From Chryseobacterium sp. (GTDB taxonomy: Bacteria > Bacteroidota > Bacteroidia > Flavobacteriales > Weeksellaceae): a stretch of 64,000 nt of DNA. The position numbers and the translations under genes are program-made. The stretch covers positions 96,971 through 160,970 of the forward strand of contig JAGLBA010000004.1 in assembly GCA_018260475.1 (NCBI GenBank), given 5' to 3'. Each line of letters begins with the position of its first letter. The stretch's first letter is position 1. Shown here piece by piece: positions 8,255 through 17,504 of this stretch. Under the pieces are notes generated by a model. That model made no database searches. It worked only from the letters and a program-made list of their open reading frames with translations, and was not told where the DNA came from.

Positions 8255-9835
8255 ATGAAAACAAAATTACTAGTTGGAATGCTTGCACTTCCATTTTTCG
8301 CAAGCGCACAATTTTCGGAAAACTTCGATGCGGGTACAACCGCACCCGCCGGTTGGACGGTAATCAACGGTGGTGACATCAACACTTTCACTTTTGGTCC
8401 CGGAGCTGCTGGTACTGCACTTTCACAACCCAATGCTGCACAAATTAATTATAGCGCTGAAGCCCACGATGATTATTTGGTCACCCCATCAATCACTGTA
8501 ACTGCAGGAGTTAATGATCGTTTACATTATTATGTGAAAAATCAGGATCCAAAGTATGTCGAGGCTTATGAAGTAAAAGTTGCTTCAGCTAATACCGCTG
8601 CGGCATTTGCGGCAGGAACTGTTGTAACAGCTTCTGCGAATGCACCAAGTGCTTGGACGCATTTCAAGATTGACTTATCTTCTTATGTTGGACAAACAAT
8701 TTATGTGGGTTTCCATGCAACGTCAACTGATATGTTCCGATTGCTTTTTGACAATATCGTAAATGATACTGCTCCAACAGCTGCTCCAGGTTGTGCTTCA
8801 CTATCAGCGCCTGCTAATGGCGCAACAAATTTAGATTTTGCTTCATTAACATTAAATTGGTCAGCATCAACAACTGGCGGAGCAGTGGAAGGTTATGATT
8901 TATATTTGGATACCAATCCAAACCCAACAACTTTAAAAGGTACTTATGTAAATCCTACAGCTCCAATAACAAACCTATTGCCTTCTACCACTTATTACTG
9001 GAAAGTTGTTCCTAAAAATGCTGCAGGAAACGCTGATTGTAGTGAAATTTTCAGCTTCAAAACAAAAGTTGATCCTTTTGCGCCTTACTGCTCCGGAAAT
9101 CTTCTTTATTCTAGCGGGGTTGAAGCCATTACTTCTGTTAGTCTTGCAGACATGACAAATACATCACCTACTCCTTCAACTGTTCCACACGAAGCATTCA
9201 TGGATAAAGTTGCCACTTTGGAAAAAGGTAAAACTTATCCTATCGTTTTCCAAGGGAATACAGGCGGGAATTTTACAAACAAATTTATCGTTTTCGTTGA
9301 CTGGAATCAAGATGGTGACTTCTTAGATGCTGATGAGACTTATTTTGGTGGAACGTCCGGAGCTGTCACTTTATTAAACTCTACAGGTGCAGATGGTAAA
9401 ACCGCGACTGGTAATATCTCTGTTCCTGCGACCGCAACCTTAGGTAATACAAGAATGAGGATTAAGAAAAATTTTGGAACAACTTCTTATCCTAACCCGT
9501 GTTATTCTACTGGTACATTAGCCACTGGTGCCACTGGTGGGTACGGCCAAGCGGAAGATTATACCATTAAAGTTACTGAGTCTGTTCTTGCTGTAGCTGA
9601 TACTAATAAATCTCAACTTTCTGTTTATCCTAATCCAGTAAAAGATGTATTAAATATCGCATCTGCGGAAGCGAAAGTTACTGATGTGTCATTCTATTCT
9701 GTTGACGGAAGACTTGTAAAACAAGTTTCTAAGAACATTCAGAATGTTGATGTGAAAGCTTTGAAGCCTGGAATTTATGTCGTTAAAGTAAAAACTTCAA
9801 CTACGGAAAAAACATTCAAGGTTGTAAAAGAATAA
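8255..9835 (+). CDS. Secreted multidomain protein with T9SS C-terminal sorting domain
   Basis: This 526-residue protein has a Sec signal peptide (residues 1-19, ending ASAQ). An ENFD...APAGWT start typical of the cleaved-adhesin/choice-of-anchor jelly-roll domain covers about 21-165. A fibronectin type III-like domain follows at about 172-265 (LNWSAS, TTYYWKVVPKN), then a GEVED-type domain at about 275-445 (VDWNQDGDFLDADE, ending AEDYTIKV). The last 70 residues (YPNPVKDVLNI to FKVVKE) are a type A T9SS sorting domain, so the protein is probably exported across the outer membrane and anchored or released. No protease triad is visible; an adhesin or carbohydrate-binding role is inferred. It is a single-gene unit with its own terminator. 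Confidence 0.9.
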   Translation: MKTKLLVGMLALPFFASAQFSENFDAGTTAPAGWTVINGGDINTFTFGPGAAGTALSQPNAAQINYSAEAHDDYLVTPSITVTAGVNDRLHYYVKNQDPKYVEAYEVKVASANTAAAFAAGTVVTASANAPSAWTHFKIDLSSYVGQTIYVGFHATSTDMFRLLFDNIVNDTAPTAAPGCASLSAPANGATNLDFASLTLNWSASTTGGAVEGYDLYLDTNPNPTTLKGTYVNPTAPITNLLPSTTYYWKVVPKNAAGNADCSEIFSFKTKVDPFAPYCSGNLLYSSGVEAITSVSLADMTNTSPTPSTVPHEAFMDKVATLEKGKTYPIVFQGNTGGNFTNKFIVFVDWNQDGDFLDADETYFGGTSGAVTLLNSTGADGKTATGNISVPATATLGNTRMRIKKNFGTTSYPNPCYSTGTLATGATGGYGQAEDYTIKVTESVLAVADTNKSQLSVYPNPVKDVLNIASAEAKVTDVSFYSVDGRLVKQVSKNIQNVDVKALKPGIYVVKVKTSTTEKTFKVVKE

Positions 9836-9857
9836 TCTAAATTATTTGTACAAAATG

Positions 9858-9896
9858 AATCCGTCTCACAACAAAAAGTGAGTCGGATTTTTTTTT
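9858..9896. terminator. Intrinsic terminator after the T9SS protein gene
   Basis: A 12-bp stem with one mismatch (aatccgtctcac at 9858-9869 against gtgagtcggatt at 9878-9889) and an 8-nt loop are followed by seven T. Confidence 0.88.
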
Positions 9897-9917
9897 ATGG
9901 TGAACAATCATTTTGAT

Positions 9918-10346
9918 TTAAACATCTTTTATATAATCTTCATAATCATAAAAAAGTTTTTCGAAAGCAGTCATCTTCTCAACATAAAATTCAAAGATAT
10001 CCCGCCACGAATCCTTGTTATAAATTGAGACGCCATGTTTATCTACCCAAACTCGACTAATGATCTTTCCATTATCCATTTGGTAAAACTCATCAAAATA
10101 TACCTTTCCTAAATACTCCTCGAACATATCTTCCAAAGAAACGAGTTTCTCATAATAAGCATTCCGAAAGAGCGGGTCCTTCATTTCTATATCTATCGAA
10201 ACTTCTGCCTTTTTGCTATCAGCATAAAATTTCAACGAAAAATCTTTAATTTTGGTGTCATACAACAGCCACTTCCTTGGAAAAGATTTTCCAAAGGCTG
10301 TCCAAAATTCTGATTTTAATTGTTGCGCTTCCTGCTTGATGAACAC
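9918..10346 (-). CDS. DUF4268 domain protein
   Basis: This 142-residue soluble protein is rich in aromatic and charged residues. The N-terminal segment EFWTAFGKSFPRKWLLY (about residues 13-29) is the conserved opening of the DUF4268 family seen across Flavobacteria. In larger proteins this domain sits at the C-terminus of nuclease-like polypeptides, but here it stands alone, as is usual in this clade. No catalytic residues can be named. It lies 86 nt downstream of kbl on the same strand and may be read from it or from its own promoter. The function is unknown. Confidence 0.75.
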   Translation of the reverse strand: MFIKQEAQQLKSEFWTAFGKSFPRKWLLYDTKIKDFSLKFYADSKKAEVSIDIEMKDPLFRNAYYEKLVSLEDMFEEYLGKVYFDEFYQMDNGKIISRVWVDKHGVSIYNKDSWRDIFEFYVEKMTAFEKLFYDYEDYIKDV

Positions 10347-10432
10347 GGTTGGATGTTGGTTGATGTAAGATGTGCGATACTAGATAGTAAGTAAGTGCTT
10401 ATAGCATATCACTTATAGCAAAATATGACTCA

Positions 10433-11629
10433 TTACTTTATGACGGCAAGTTCTTTTCCTACCTTTTCGAAGGCAGCAATTGCTTTATCCAAATGTGCAC
10501 GGGTATGCGCCGCAGATAGTTGCACTCGGATTCTTGCCTTGCCTTTCGGCACCACCGGGTAAAAGAATCCAATGACATAGATGCCCTCGTCCATCAGTTT
10601 TTCCGCCATTTGTTGCGCAAGTGGCGCATCATACAGCATCACCGGTACAATCGCCGCGTCGCCATCCGGAATATCGAAACCTTTAGCTTTCATTTCTTTA
10701 CGGAAATATTCAGCATTTTCCATCACTTTGTCGCGGAGTGTAGTATCCTCGGAAATCATATCCAAAATCTTCAACGCTGCTCCTACAATCCCTGGAGCCA
10801 GGGAGTTTGAGAAAAGATAAGGACGAGAACGCTGTCTGAGCATATCAATAATTTCTTTTTTACCGGAAGTGAATCCGCCCAGAGCGCCACCCAATGCCTT
10901 GCCCAGCGTGGAGGTAATGATATCTACCCTGCCCATCACCTCGTTGGCCTCATGCGTACCACGGCCGGTTTTCCCGATAAAGCCTGTCGCATGGGAATCA
11001 TCCACCATCACCATTGCTTCATATTTATCGGCAAGATCGCAAATGCCCTTTAAATCAGCAACGATTCCGTCCATAGAAAATACACCATCTGTCACGATGA
11101 TTTTGAAACGGTGACCTGCTTCTTGCGCCGCCTTCAACTGGGTTTCCAAATCCTCCATGTTGTTGTTTTTATAACGGTATCTAGCTGCTTTGCAAAGTCT
11201 TACACCATCAATAATAGACGCATGATTCAGTTCATCGGAAATAATGGCATCGGCATCCGAAAATAAAGGTTCGAAAACCCCGCCATTCGCATCAAAACAA
11301 GCCGCATAAAGAATGGTATCTTCCATGCCTAAAAACTTGGAAATTTTAGCCTCCAATTCCTTATGAATATCCTGTGTACCGCAGATAAACCGCACTGATG
11401 ACATCCCGTAGCCGTGTGAAGCAATCTTATCTTGGGACGCCTTCATCACTTCGGGATTGTTAGAAAGTCCGAGGTAGTTATTTGCACAGAAGTTAAGTAA
11501 ACGTTTACCGTTGGCCTCTATCTCCGCCGATTGCTGGGAAGTGATAATTCTTTCGGTTTTATAAAGTCCGTCGTTTTTTATATTTTGAAGTTCCGACTGA
11601 ATGTTTTGTAGAAATTGTTGTGAAATCAT
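10433..11629 (-). CDS. kbl: Glycine C-acetyltransferase (2-amino-3-ketobutyrate CoA ligase)
   Basis: This PLP-dependent alpha-oxoamine synthase converts 2-amino-3-oxobutyrate plus CoA into glycine and acetyl-CoA in threonine breakdown. Visible signatures are [12 protein letters not shown] near the N-terminus, the DDSHATGF loop holding the PLP aspartate, and the Schiff-base lysine in [15 protein letters not shown] take the start at 11629 (MISQQF), giving 398 residues, the standard Kbl length. A longer frame opening at 11674 would run through an intrinsic terminator at 11661-11683 and adds 15 atypical residues. The partner threonine dehydrogenase (tdh) is not adjacent. Confidence 0.93.
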   Translation of the reverse strand: MISQQFLQNIQSELQNIKNDGLYKTERIITSQQSAEIEANGKRLLNFCANNYLGLSNNPEVMKASQDKIASHGYGMSSVRFICGTQDIHKELEAKISKFLGMEDTILYAACFDANGGVFEPLFSDADAIISDELNHASIIDGVRLCKAARYRYKNNNMEDLETQLKAAQEAGHRFKIIVTDGVFSMDGIVADLKGICDLADKYEAMVMVDDSHATGFIGKTGRGTHEANEVMGRVDIITSTLGKALGGALGGFTSGKKEIIDMLRQRSRPYLFSNSLAPGIVGAALKILDMISEDTTLRDKVMENAEYFRKEMKAKGFDIPDGDAAIVPVMLYDAPLAQQMAEKLMDEGIYVIGFFYPVVPKGKARIRVQLSAAHTRAHLDKAIAAFEKVGKELAVIK

Positions 11630-11660
11630 AAAGGTAGGTTTTAAAGATGCTAATTTTATT

Positions 11661-11683
11661 AAAAAAGCCCTCATCGGAAGGCT
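11661..11683 (-). terminator. Intrinsic terminator of dacB, only about 30 nt before the kbl start
   Basis: Read on the minus strand, a 7-bp stem (agccttc with gagggct, one G-T pair) and a CGAT loop are followed by six T. It lies 49 nt after the dacB stop and immediately upstream of kbl. Confidence 0.8.
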
Positions 11684-11731
11684 CTTGTATTTGAATTTTG
11701 TGTAAGTTTAAAGATAAACTGTGCTTTGAAA

Positions 11732-13180
11732 TTATAAATCCACTGCAGGATCCAGTAATTTTTCCATTCTTGCTTTCACCTGATCAACGGATCCAGAATA
11801 ATTGTTTACCAACATAGAAAAGGCCAGCGTTTTTCCAGTTCTTGTTTTTATGTAACCTGCCAGGCATTTAACTTTATTCAGCGTACCGGTTTTAGCGAAA
11901 ATTTGCCCGTATGAGTTACCAAAAAACATTTTTTTCAAAGTTCCGGTTTGTCCTGCGATAGGCAGCGACTCCTGAAAATCCTTATAATAAGGCTCCTGCA
12001 TTATGTCTGAAAGAAATTTCACCTGTGCGATAGGCGTCACCAAATTACTTTTTGAAAGTCCGGAACCATCCATATAATTTAGCCCATCAATATCAAAATT
12101 TTTGGATTTCAAATGATTTACGACCACCATTCTGCCGCTTTCCAAGCTTTGGTCACCCGCTTTATGGAAACCTACCATTCTCAAAATTGCTTCTGCCAAA
12201 GCATTATCGCTTCGCTGGTTGGTATCATAGATGATTTCCTTCAGCGTAGGAGATTTGTAGGAAGTGATTACCATTCTTTTTTCCGGTTCCGAATCTGTCA
12301 TTTTTACAATCGTTTGCCCTGTGATTGCGATACCATTTTTAGGAAGATTACTTCTCAGAGAATTAGCAAGATAATTCGGTGCATCAGGTAGCTTTGTGGT
12401 AATGCCTGTGCCAGAAAATACTTCGGCAAAAACCATTTGCTTGTTATAGGGCGACACATAGAAATATCGTTTTTCATCAACAAAAGGATTGGCTTTTTTT
12501 ATAATATTTTTCTCGTTTCGAGGATCTATATTCAACGTAGAACCTACTGGAAGAAAATAGTTTCCCCGATCTAGCCATACGATATTTTCAGGCAAAGCTG
12601 CGATTTTATTTTCTTTGAAAACTGCCGTTTGGGTTATAATGTTTCCATTGATTTTTCTGATGCCTTTTGAGCTTAGCGCATAGATAAAATCCGAAACAAT
12701 CTGGCTGTAAGTGTAGGCGCCGGCCTTCCCAGTACCCAGCGACGGGTCCCCGCTTCCTACGATGTAGAGGTTACCGTTCAGCGTGCCCGCCGCATCTATC
12801 TCCCCAGAATATTCCAACTGCGTATTCCAGCGAAACTTGGGTCCCAAAAGTGACATAGCGGTTTCGGTGGTGAGGAGTTTTGTAGTAGAGGCCGGTACCA
12901 AGGAATTGTTTTCGTTGTATGAATTGATGACTTTTTTTGTTTTAGGGTCGTATATAACAAATCCCCAATTGGCATTTCTAAGTACAGGATCTGAAGTCTT
13001 TAATTCACTGATGGTCATATCAATCTGTTCCTTTACGGACATCGCGGCGGCTGTAGGTACAGCCTGAGGCGTGGTGGCATACACACGAGTCACTTGGCTG
13101 GCTAAAGAGGGCCCCTGAGCAAAAATTGCCGACGACAGTGCTATACTTATCGGTAGAATTATCTTCTTTATATTGATCAT
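11732..13180 (-). CDS. dacB: D-alanyl-D-alanine carboxypeptidase/endopeptidase (PBP4 type)
   Basis: This 482-residue periplasmic peptidase of family S13 trims and cleaves peptidoglycan cross-links. It has an N-terminal signal peptide (about residues 1-22, ending FAQG). The three penicillin-binding motifs are present in order: SxxK as Ser98-Thr-Thr-Lys101 in VPASTTKLL, SxN as SDN in NQRSDNALAE, and KTG in IFAKTGTLNK. The long insertion between the first two motifs is typical of PBP4 (DacB). The gene is 124 nt downstream of priA and ends before a terminator, so it is probably transcribed alone. Confidence 0.93.
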   Translation of the reverse strand: MINIKKIILPISIALSSAIFAQGPSLASQVTRVYATTPQAVPTAAAMSVKEQIDMTISELKTSDPVLRNANWGFVIYDPKTKKVINSYNENNSLVPASTTKLLTTETAMSLLGPKFRWNTQLEYSGEIDAAGTLNGNLYIVGSGDPSLGTGKAGAYTYSQIVSDFIYALSSKGIRKINGNIITQTAVFKENKIAALPENIVWLDRGNYFLPVGSTLNIDPRNEKNIIKKANPFVDEKRYFYVSPYNKQMVFAEVFSGTGITTKLPDAPNYLANSLRSNLPKNGIAITGQTIVKMTDSEPEKRMVITSYKSPTLKEIIYDTNQRSDNALAEAILRMVGFHKAGDQSLESGRMVVVNHLKSKNFDIDGLNYMDGSGLSKSNLVTPIAQVKFLSDIMQEPYYKDFQESLPIAGQTGTLKKMFFGNSYGQIFAKTGTLNKVKCLAGYIKTRTGKTLAFSMLVNNYSGSVDQVKARMEKLLDPAVDL

Positions 13181-13304
13181 TAATTTTATAAATTTAATAA
13201 ACTGGTGAATTTCACCTACGATCTAACGCCCAAAATTATGAATTATTACCGTGAATAGATCCATCACCTGCTCTTAAACACCCTTAAAGACCGTTAAAAC
13301 TTTG

Positions 13305-15752
13305 TTAAAAATCCACATAAATTTCTTTTCGTACACTTTGGTATGCCGTAATTTCATTGAATTCTTCAAAACTTTTCAAGACATAATTTTTATACTCAGC
13401 GTGTTTGCTTCCGCGAGGTAATTTAATTAAAATTTGATATTGATAGAGCAAATTTATCCTAGAAACCGGCGATTTTTCGGGGCCAAAAATGCATTCCTCG
13501 GGCAAATATTTTCTTAAAACCGATCCCAAAAAGCGTGCAGCCCTTTCGGTTTTGTCTTCTTTGCGGTGCTTCAGTTCTATCATAATCAATCTCGTGAACG
13601 GAGGATAGTTGAATTTTTTTCTTTCCGTTAAAAGATGTTCATAAACTTTAGAGGGAATATTTTCTTTAATTAATTGAAAAATAGGATGTTCCGGATTATA
13701 AGTCTGCAATAGCACACGCCCCTCTCCGGAAACACGGCCTGCCCTGCCCGCCACCTGGGTGATGAGTTGGTAGGCGCGCTCTTCGGCACGGAAATCTTGG
13801 ACATAAATCATTTGATCAGCGCGCGGGATTCCTACAAGTTCTATATTATCAAAATCTAAACCCTTGGAAATCATTTGCGTACCCACGATAACATCGGATT
13901 CACCGTTTTCGATGCGTTCATACAGTCTTTCGTATGCGAATTTCTTTCGCATGGAGTCCACATCCATCCTGTCGATTTCCGCTTCCGGGAAATTCTTAAT
14001 CAGTTCTTCTTGTATTTGCTCTACCCCTATACCCCGATCGTTCATTTTTTCGGAGTGGCACTTCGGACAGAAAATTGGTTTAGATGCTTTTTGTCCGCAA
14101 TAGTGGCACTTCATTTCGTTGGCAGATTTGTGGTAGGTCATTACCACATCGCAGTTGCTGCAATAGTTCACATAGCCGCAACTCTCGCACTCCACCACAT
14201 TGGAATAGCCGCGGCGGTTGTGCAGAATGATGGTCTGTTTCTTTGCGGAAATCTGCTTGGATATTTGGTCTAATAGGTACTGCGAAAAGTTACCGACTAC
14301 TTTTTTTGAATCTTGGGCTTCTTTAAAATTAATGATTTCATAGGTTGGCAGTTTCGCACCACCGAATCTTTCGCCTAAAAAAACATAACGCAGCCGTTCT
14401 TTTTTTGCCGCATAATAAGACTCTACAGACGGCGTAGCACTGCCTAAAATCACATGCGCACCATACAATTTCGCAAGTATAATGGCGGCATCCTTGGCAT
14501 TAAAATACGGCGAAACTTCGCGCGGCCGATACGCGGAATCGTGTTCTTCATCCACCACCACAAGGCCAAGGTTTTCATAAGGAAGAAACAGCGCGTTCCT
14601 CGTTCCGATGATAATGGAAAGTTCGTTGTTTTTTATTTTTTTCCAAATCTCTACCCGTTCAAAATCGGATAATTTTTGATGGTAAAAGCCCAATTTTTTA
14701 CCATATTTTTTCTCAAGTCTTTGCGTGATTTGTTTGGTAAGAGCGATTTCCGGCAGTAGAAACAGCACATTTTTTCCGTCGTTTACGGCTTCTTCTATCT
14801 TTTCGAGGTAGATGTGGGTTTTGCCGGACGAAGTAACCCCGTGGAGCAGCACATTTTCGTCTTTCTTAAAGGCATCCGTCACCTCGTATAACGCAACAGA
14901 TTGAGCATCTGTGAGTTCCTCTATTTCCTCCATTTCGCCATTATAGGCTTGCAAACGATCCTGATTGAGCAGGTATTCCTCTACCAAATCTTTTTCGGCT
15001 AAGGATTTCAATTGTGCCGAGGCAAAACTGCCTTCTTCCAATAACGCCGATTTCCGAATGGGTATATCCGGGTTTTCTGTTTGTTTCTCTAAGATCAAAA
15101 GGAGCAGTTCCTGCTGTTTCCGCGAACGCTTTAGTTGCAGCAATATCTCCGGGAGGTTGGCTCGTACAATTTCCTCATTCTTTATTTTTACGAAAGCGAC
15201 TTCTTTTGCTTTATATTTTTCGGCAATTTTTTCGTCTATTTCGATGTATTGCAAACCAATCAAGAAATTGATGGTTTTTACGATTTCTTTTTTGGGGATA
15301 AATGCCTCGATTTCCGTTAGGTTGATGAGCGGCCGGACTTCCATCGCCTGCATGAGGTAGGTTTCATTCACATCCAGATTTTCAAAATCTATCTTCACAT
15401 TGGGTTTTAGCTTCAGGTAGGTTTCGCTTTCTAATTTTAAAGATCCCGGGAATGAAAAGCGATAAATCTCTCCTAAATTACACAAGTAGTACCTTGATAA
15501 CCAATGCCAAAAAGCCATCTGTTGAGCCGGTACGATAGGAAAATCATCCAGCGTGTTGATAATCTCTTTGGGAATAAATGTTTCTGGTGTCTCATCATGC
15601 AACTCAGAAACTATAGCTGTATAAATTTTTTTACCGCGAAACGAAACCAATACGCGCATCCCGATTTGCACTGTTCCCAAAAGAAAATCGGGTACTTTAT
15701 AAGTAAAAGTTCCTTGGAGGTTGAGCGGTAAAATGACTTGGGCGAAATGCAA
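13305..15752 (-). CDS. priA: Primosomal protein N' (replication restart helicase PriA)
   Basis: This 815-residue protein reloads the replisome at collapsed forks. The N-terminal DNA-binding region (about 1-110) precedes helicase motifs: Walker A GVTSSGKT (305-312) and DEEH (401-404). The zinc-binding insert has paired CxxC motifs (ECESCGY, CSNCD, CHYCG, CPKC) and is followed by the helicase C-terminal lobe (GTQMISKGLDF). The start is a TTG at 15752: an in-frame stop lies four codons upstream and no ATG is available, while the sequence LHFAQVILPL aligns with the normal PriA N-terminus. It is the first gene of a run of minus-strand genes. Confidence 0.95.
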   Translation of the reverse strand: MHFAQVILPLNLQGTFTYKVPDFLLGTVQIGMRVLVSFRGKKIYTAIVSELHDETPETFIPKEIINTLDDFPIVPAQQMAFWHWLSRYYLCNLGEIYRFSFPGSLKLESETYLKLKPNVKIDFENLDVNETYLMQAMEVRPLINLTEIEAFIPKKEIVKTINFLIGLQYIEIDEKIAEKYKAKEVAFVKIKNEEIVRANLPEILLQLKRSRKQQELLLLILEKQTENPDIPIRKSALLEEGSFASAQLKSLAEKDLVEEYLLNQDRLQAYNGEMEEIEELTDAQSVALYEVTDAFKKDENVLLHGVTSSGKTHIYLEKIEEAVNDGKNVLFLLPEIALTKQITQRLEKKYGKKLGFYHQKLSDFERVEIWKKIKNNELSIIIGTRNALFLPYENLGLVVVDEEHDSAYRPREVSPYFNAKDAAIILAKLYGAHVILGSATPSVESYYAAKKERLRYVFLGERFGGAKLPTYEIINFKEAQDSKKVVGNFSQYLLDQISKQISAKKQTIILHNRRGYSNVVECESCGYVNYCSNCDVVMTYHKSANEMKCHYCGQKASKPIFCPKCHSEKMNDRGIGVEQIQEELIKNFPEAEIDRMDVDSMRKKFAYERLYERIENGESDVIVGTQMISKGLDFDNIELVGIPRADQMIYVQDFRAEERAYQLITQVAGRAGRVSGEGRVLLQTYNPEHPIFQLIKENIPSKVYEHLLTERKKFNYPPFTRLIMIELKHRKEDKTERAARFLGSVLRKYLPEECIFGPEKSPVSRINLLYQYQILIKLPRGSKHAEYKNYVLKSFEEFNEITAYQSVRKEIYVDF

Positions 15753-15960
15753 TATTGTGGATTACGGGTTAGAGATGAGCTTTGGTTTGGCAAAAATAAG
15801 GAATTTGAACTGGTTTAAAATTCATAGAGCTTATCTCTCTGATTTTCGTGGATTTCTTTGTACTAATTTTAAAAATAGCCAATTATTTCAGGGATAATCA
15901 TTCTCTCGCAGATTACAAGGATTTCACAGATTAAGTGTTTGGCAGAGCAAATAACAAATA

Positions 15961-16100
15961 TTCGCCATCGTTTTGACGGCGAATCGCACGCGGCCCGGAT
16001 AGTAGCGGCATCCTTTTTTGGGAGCGGGGCGGCGCCGACCGAAGGGAGGCGGCGAAACGATCCCAAAAAAGATACAGCGGATAGCCGGAAATGCCGCCCT
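15961..16100 (+). ncRNA. Flavo-1-like structured intergenic RNA element
   Basis: This compact GC-rich block sits in an otherwise AT-rich 447-nt gap between priA and the proline dehydrogenase gene. It contains a hairpin of ttcgcc...ggcgaa (15961-15983). Then comes a conserved-looking pair of boxes, cccggatagtagcggcatcc (15993-16012) and gatacagcggatagccgg (16071-16088). These are bridged by a long stem in which ttttttggga (16013-16022) pairs with tcccaaaaaa (16061-16070). gcggcat (16005-16011) can also pair with atgccgc (16091-16097). From memory this layout resembles the Flavo-1 RNA motif found repeatedly in flavobacterial intergenic regions. The strand is uncertain. A 65-codon frame on the other strand is a by-product of the base composition. 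Confidence 0.5.
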
Positions 16101-16199
16101 AAAGATTGAAAATATTTAGATTCTCACTTTATCAGTTTTACCTATGATAGACCTCAATTTTCTTATTTGAAATAAAATAAGGTTTTCTTGTTGTTGGCT

Positions 16200-17378
16200 T
16201 TATATTTTTCCTTCTCTCTTCCTGCGGTTAAGTTCTTTTTTGATAAGGCCGAGTTCGCGACCGGTTTGTCCCGCAACGGATGTATTTTCGCGAGCGCGGC
16301 GTGTGAGGTAAGGCACAACATCCTTCACGGGGCCGTAGGGTAGGTACTTCACGGCGTTGTATTTTTTGTCGCCGAGATAGTAGGTGATGTTGTCGCTCAT
16401 GCCGTATAACTGCCCAAAATGAATTTTTTCGTAGTCGTTTGGCAAGCCATGCGCCTTCATCTTATCCATCACGAGTTCGGTGGATTTCTCATTATGAGTG
16501 CCGAAAAATGCGGAAACTTTGTCGAGATTGTTGATCACAAAATCGATGGCGGCGTTATAATTATTATCGGACGCCTGCTTGTTGGGCTGTATTGGGTCCG
16601 GGTAGCCCATTTCCTGTGCGCGGGCGCGCTCTTTTTCCATATAGGCACCGCGAACAAACTTATAACCAAGGAAATAACCTCCGTTTTTCGCACGATTCAA
16701 ATCCTCGGCAAGGTACTCCAAACGACCGGTGCGGTACATCTGTATGGTATTCCAAATGATGGGTTTCTCGCGGTTGTAGCGCGCCATCATCTCGTTTACC
16801 AAATCGTCCACAGCAGACTGAATCCAGGTTTCTTCGGCATCTACCATGAGTTTCACATTCCGATCGTTTGCCATCTGGCAGACTTCCTCGTAGCGTTTCA
16901 CGATGCGCGCCCACTCCTCTTTTTCCGAGCTTGTAAGCTCCTTGCCGGACTGCACTTCGGCGTACAAATCCAATCGGCCGAAACCCGTAGGTTTGAAGAC
17001 CACGAAAGGAATCGCGGGGCTTCCTTCGGCAAATTTGATGTTTTCTTTAATTTCCTTACAAGTGTGATCGAAAGTGCTTTCTTCCTCCTTTCCTTCGATG
17101 GCGTAATCGAAAATACTTCCGATGTGGTGCTTGAACAACTGCTTCACCACCTGCATACTTTTTTCGCGAGTCTCACCGCCTACGAACTGCTCGAAAAGCG
17201 TCTGGCGAACGATGCTCTGCACGAAAGGGAAGTTATTTTTGACGGTGAAATTCAGTGCCGAAATTCCGATATTTGTGATGGCTGGCTGCTCTATCGCACG
17301 GAACATCAGGTAGGCTTTTTGGAGTTGCTGATTGGTTTTATCTTGGAAAGCGACTTTGGTATCGTTGAAAATTGACAT
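16200..17378 (-). CDS. Proline dehydrogenase (stand-alone, FAD-dependent)
   Basis: This 392-residue enzyme oxidises proline to pyrroline-5-carboxylate and passes electrons to quinone. The beta/alpha barrel shows the conserved elements VKLMVDAEETWIQ, the LGYKFVRGAYMEKER segment near the middle, FGTHNEKS and FGQLYGMSDNI. The YLPYGPVKDVVPYLTRRARENTS segment near the C-terminus is a hallmark of the family and contacts the substrate. The ATG at 17378 is preferred over an upstream in-frame codon at 17411, because the longer form begins inside the promoter. There is no fused P5C dehydrogenase domain, unlike PutA of Proteobacteria. The gene is divergent from aroB. Confidence 0.92.
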   Translation of the reverse strand: MSIFNDTKVAFQDKTNQQLQKAYLMFRAIEQPAITNIGISALNFTVKNNFPFVQSIVRQTLFEQFVGGETREKSMQVVKQLFKHHIGSIFDYAIEGKEEESTFDHTCKEIKENIKFAEGSPAIPFVVFKPTGFGRLDLYAEVQSGKELTSSEKEEWARIVKRYEEVCQMANDRNVKLMVDAEETWIQSAVDDLVNEMMARYNREKPIIWNTIQMYRTGRLEYLAEDLNRAKNGGYFLGYKFVRGAYMEKERARAQEMGYPDPIQPNKQASDNNYNAAIDFVINNLDKVSAFFGTHNEKSTELVMDKMKAHGLPNDYEKIHFGQLYGMSDNITYYLGDKKYNAVKYLPYGPVKDVVPYLTRRARENTSVAGQTGRELGLIKKELNRRKREGKI

Positions 17379-17398
17379 ATTTGTTGTTCTATAATATG

Positions 17399-17406
17399 CA
17401 AATTTA
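17399..17406 (-). promoter_or_regulatory. -7 box (taaatttg) for the proline dehydrogenase gene
   Basis: On the minus strand this is a perfect TAnnTTTG; a TTG lies 23 nt further upstream, the outer limit of the usual spacing. The box is 20 nt before the ATG at 17378. Confidence 0.5.
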
Positions 17407-17453
17407 AACATAGTTTCAAAAACTTAAGCCAAAAATATAATATCCGATCGACT

Positions 17454-17484
17454 TTGTGCAAGTGGATTCATAACTTTACTTTTG
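17454..17484 (+). promoter_or_regulatory. Consensus flavobacterial promoter of aroB
   Basis: TTG at 17454-17456 and tacttttg at 17477-17484 are spaced by 20 nt, a full match to the Bacteroidota TTG/TAnnTTTG promoter. The predicted start is close to 17490, leaving a leader of about 15 nt before the ATG at 17505. Confidence 0.7.
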
Positions 17485-17504
17485 TTTAAATAAAAAAATA
17501 GACG

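Noticed and set aside
10381-10425. SatD-type operator near the kbl/DUF4268 gap (cttatagc repeated)
   Set aside because: The cttatagc units are direct repeats without the ATAAG-N8-CTTAT geometry; probably simple duplication.
15869-16066. 65-codon frame in the priA/proline dehydrogenase gap
   Set aside because: It covers the Flavo-1-like element and is a by-product of its GC-rich structure.
16419-17375. 318-codon frame on the plus strand
   Set aside because: It lies wholly antisense to the proline dehydrogenase gene, which has full family motifs; the antisense frame has no recognisable domain.
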